Shown here piece after piece: positions 63,682-64,000 of a stretch of 64,000 bases of DNA (position 1 is the first letter of the stretch; each line of letters starts with the position of its first letter). Origin of the DNA: Paenibacillus humicola (lineage in GTDB: Bacteria > Bacillota > Bacilli > Paenibacillales > Paenibacillaceae); contig NZ_JAQGPL010000001.1 of assembly GCF_028826105.1 (NCBI RefSeq), positions 4,614,501 to 4,678,500 of the forward strand, read 5' to 3'. Made by a program: the position numbers and the translations under genes. Below the pieces are notes generated by a model. That model had not been told where the DNA came from. It was given only the letters and a program-made list of their open reading frames with translations, and ran no database searches.

Positions 63682-63747
63682 ATTTTTGCAAGCGCTGATA
63701 CGTTTTTCATAACTTGCATGCAAGTATAACAACATGGGAGGAAAACG

Positions 63748-64000
63748 ATGAACACCAAGAAGTGGACAACACGCGCAATTGTATTTTCGCTGAGCTTTAT
63801 GATGCTGATAGTAGGTGCGGCGGTCGGACAAGCCCCCAAAGCGCACGCGACAACCGCATCGAAAGCCAGCAGTATTATTTCCTTAGGCAAACGATATTTG
63901 GGGACACCTTATAGATTCGGCGCATCCGTCGGCCAAACGAGGACGTTCGACTGCTCTTCGTTTACCAAATATATATACGGCAAAAAAGGCATTTATCTGC
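63748..64000 (+). CDS. NlpC/P60 peptidase, secreted, 3' partial
   Basis: 84 codons are visible; the gene runs off the window. ATG 63748 follows GGGAGGAAA. A signal peptide (IVFSLSFMMLIVGAAVGQAPKAHA) is followed by the start of an NlpC/P60 domain: ASSIISLGKRYLGTPYRFGASVGQTRTFDCSSFTKYIYGKKG, with the catalytic Cys at residue 69. Such enzymes cut the D-Glu to diamino-acid bond in wall peptides and act in cell separation or growth. The His of the triad lies beyond the window. Confidence 0.9.
   Translation, partial: MNTKKWTTRAIVFSLSFMMLIVGAAVGQAPKAHATTASKASSIISLGKRYLGTPYRFGASVGQTRTFDCSSFTKYIYGKKGIYL

Overview
The window comes from a high-GC, endospore-forming member of the Bacillota, most like Paenibacillus, Cohnella and relatives (Paenibacillaceae). 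This rests on two gerA-type germinant receptor operons, a YhcN/YlaJ sporulation lipoprotein with a forespore-type promoter, a caa3 cytochrome oxidase operon, Bacillus-type promoters and GGAGG ribosome sites, and several carbohydrate ABC systems with YesM/YesN-type and AraC regulators. It is chromosomal in character; I saw no rRNA, tRNA, phage, IS element or CRISPR array.

Layout. 1-2070: the end of an efflux adaptor gene, then a short secreted-type ORF directly before a second yidC. That ORF has a MifM-like C-terminus, and its end pairs with the yidC ribosome site. 2226-5351: lacZ. 5529-9661: a tightly overlapping operon of Gly-rich lipoprotein, Gly-rich adaptor and MacB-type ATPase and permease. 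9796-11723: an attenuator-like RNA before an agarase-like membrane-anchored glycosidase. 11813-13531: an ECF sigma factor without an anti-sigma gene, and an aldo/keto reductase. 13610-17678: gerA-gerB-(41 codons)-gerC. 17874-18831: an HD-GYP gene broken by a frameshift. 18880-21917: the remnant of one GntR gene, an intact GntR gene, then uxuA and a fructuronate-reductase-like SDR. 22129-29103: a sugar ABC transporter with its two-component system. 29239-30592: an ArsR regulator and two SRPBCC proteins. 30849-40447: a second sugar locus (membrane AraC regulator, Nif3-like, PmoA-domain and Gfo/Idh/MocA operon, ABC transporter), with six tandem 65-bp repeats in the Gfo/Idh leader. 40648-44136: a second ger operon. 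44174-48496: a YtrA-like GntR/ABC operon with a palindromic operator. 48729-54125: ctaCDEF, ctaG and a DUF420/ctaM gene. 54472-64000: YhcN/YlaJ lipoprotein, TerC, SDR, a LacI-VOC-ThuA operon, folD-fchA under a ZTP riboswitch, a MarR-DoxX-pirin set, and the start of an NlpC/P60 gene.

How the genes work together. Most of the window serves sugar scavenging: two ABC importers with dedicated sensors, LacZ, an agarase-like hydrolase, the uronate genes, and Gfo/Idh, PmoA and ThuA enzymes. The rest covers sporulation and germination, terminal respiration, membrane-protein insertion, multidrug or peptide export, and one-carbon metabolism. The observations most worth a second look are the MifM-like leader before yidC, the unassigned attenuator at 9830-9960, the higher-order 65-bp repeat array in a transcribed leader, the 41-codon membrane gene inside a ger operon, and the ECF sigma factor with a hydrophobic tail.
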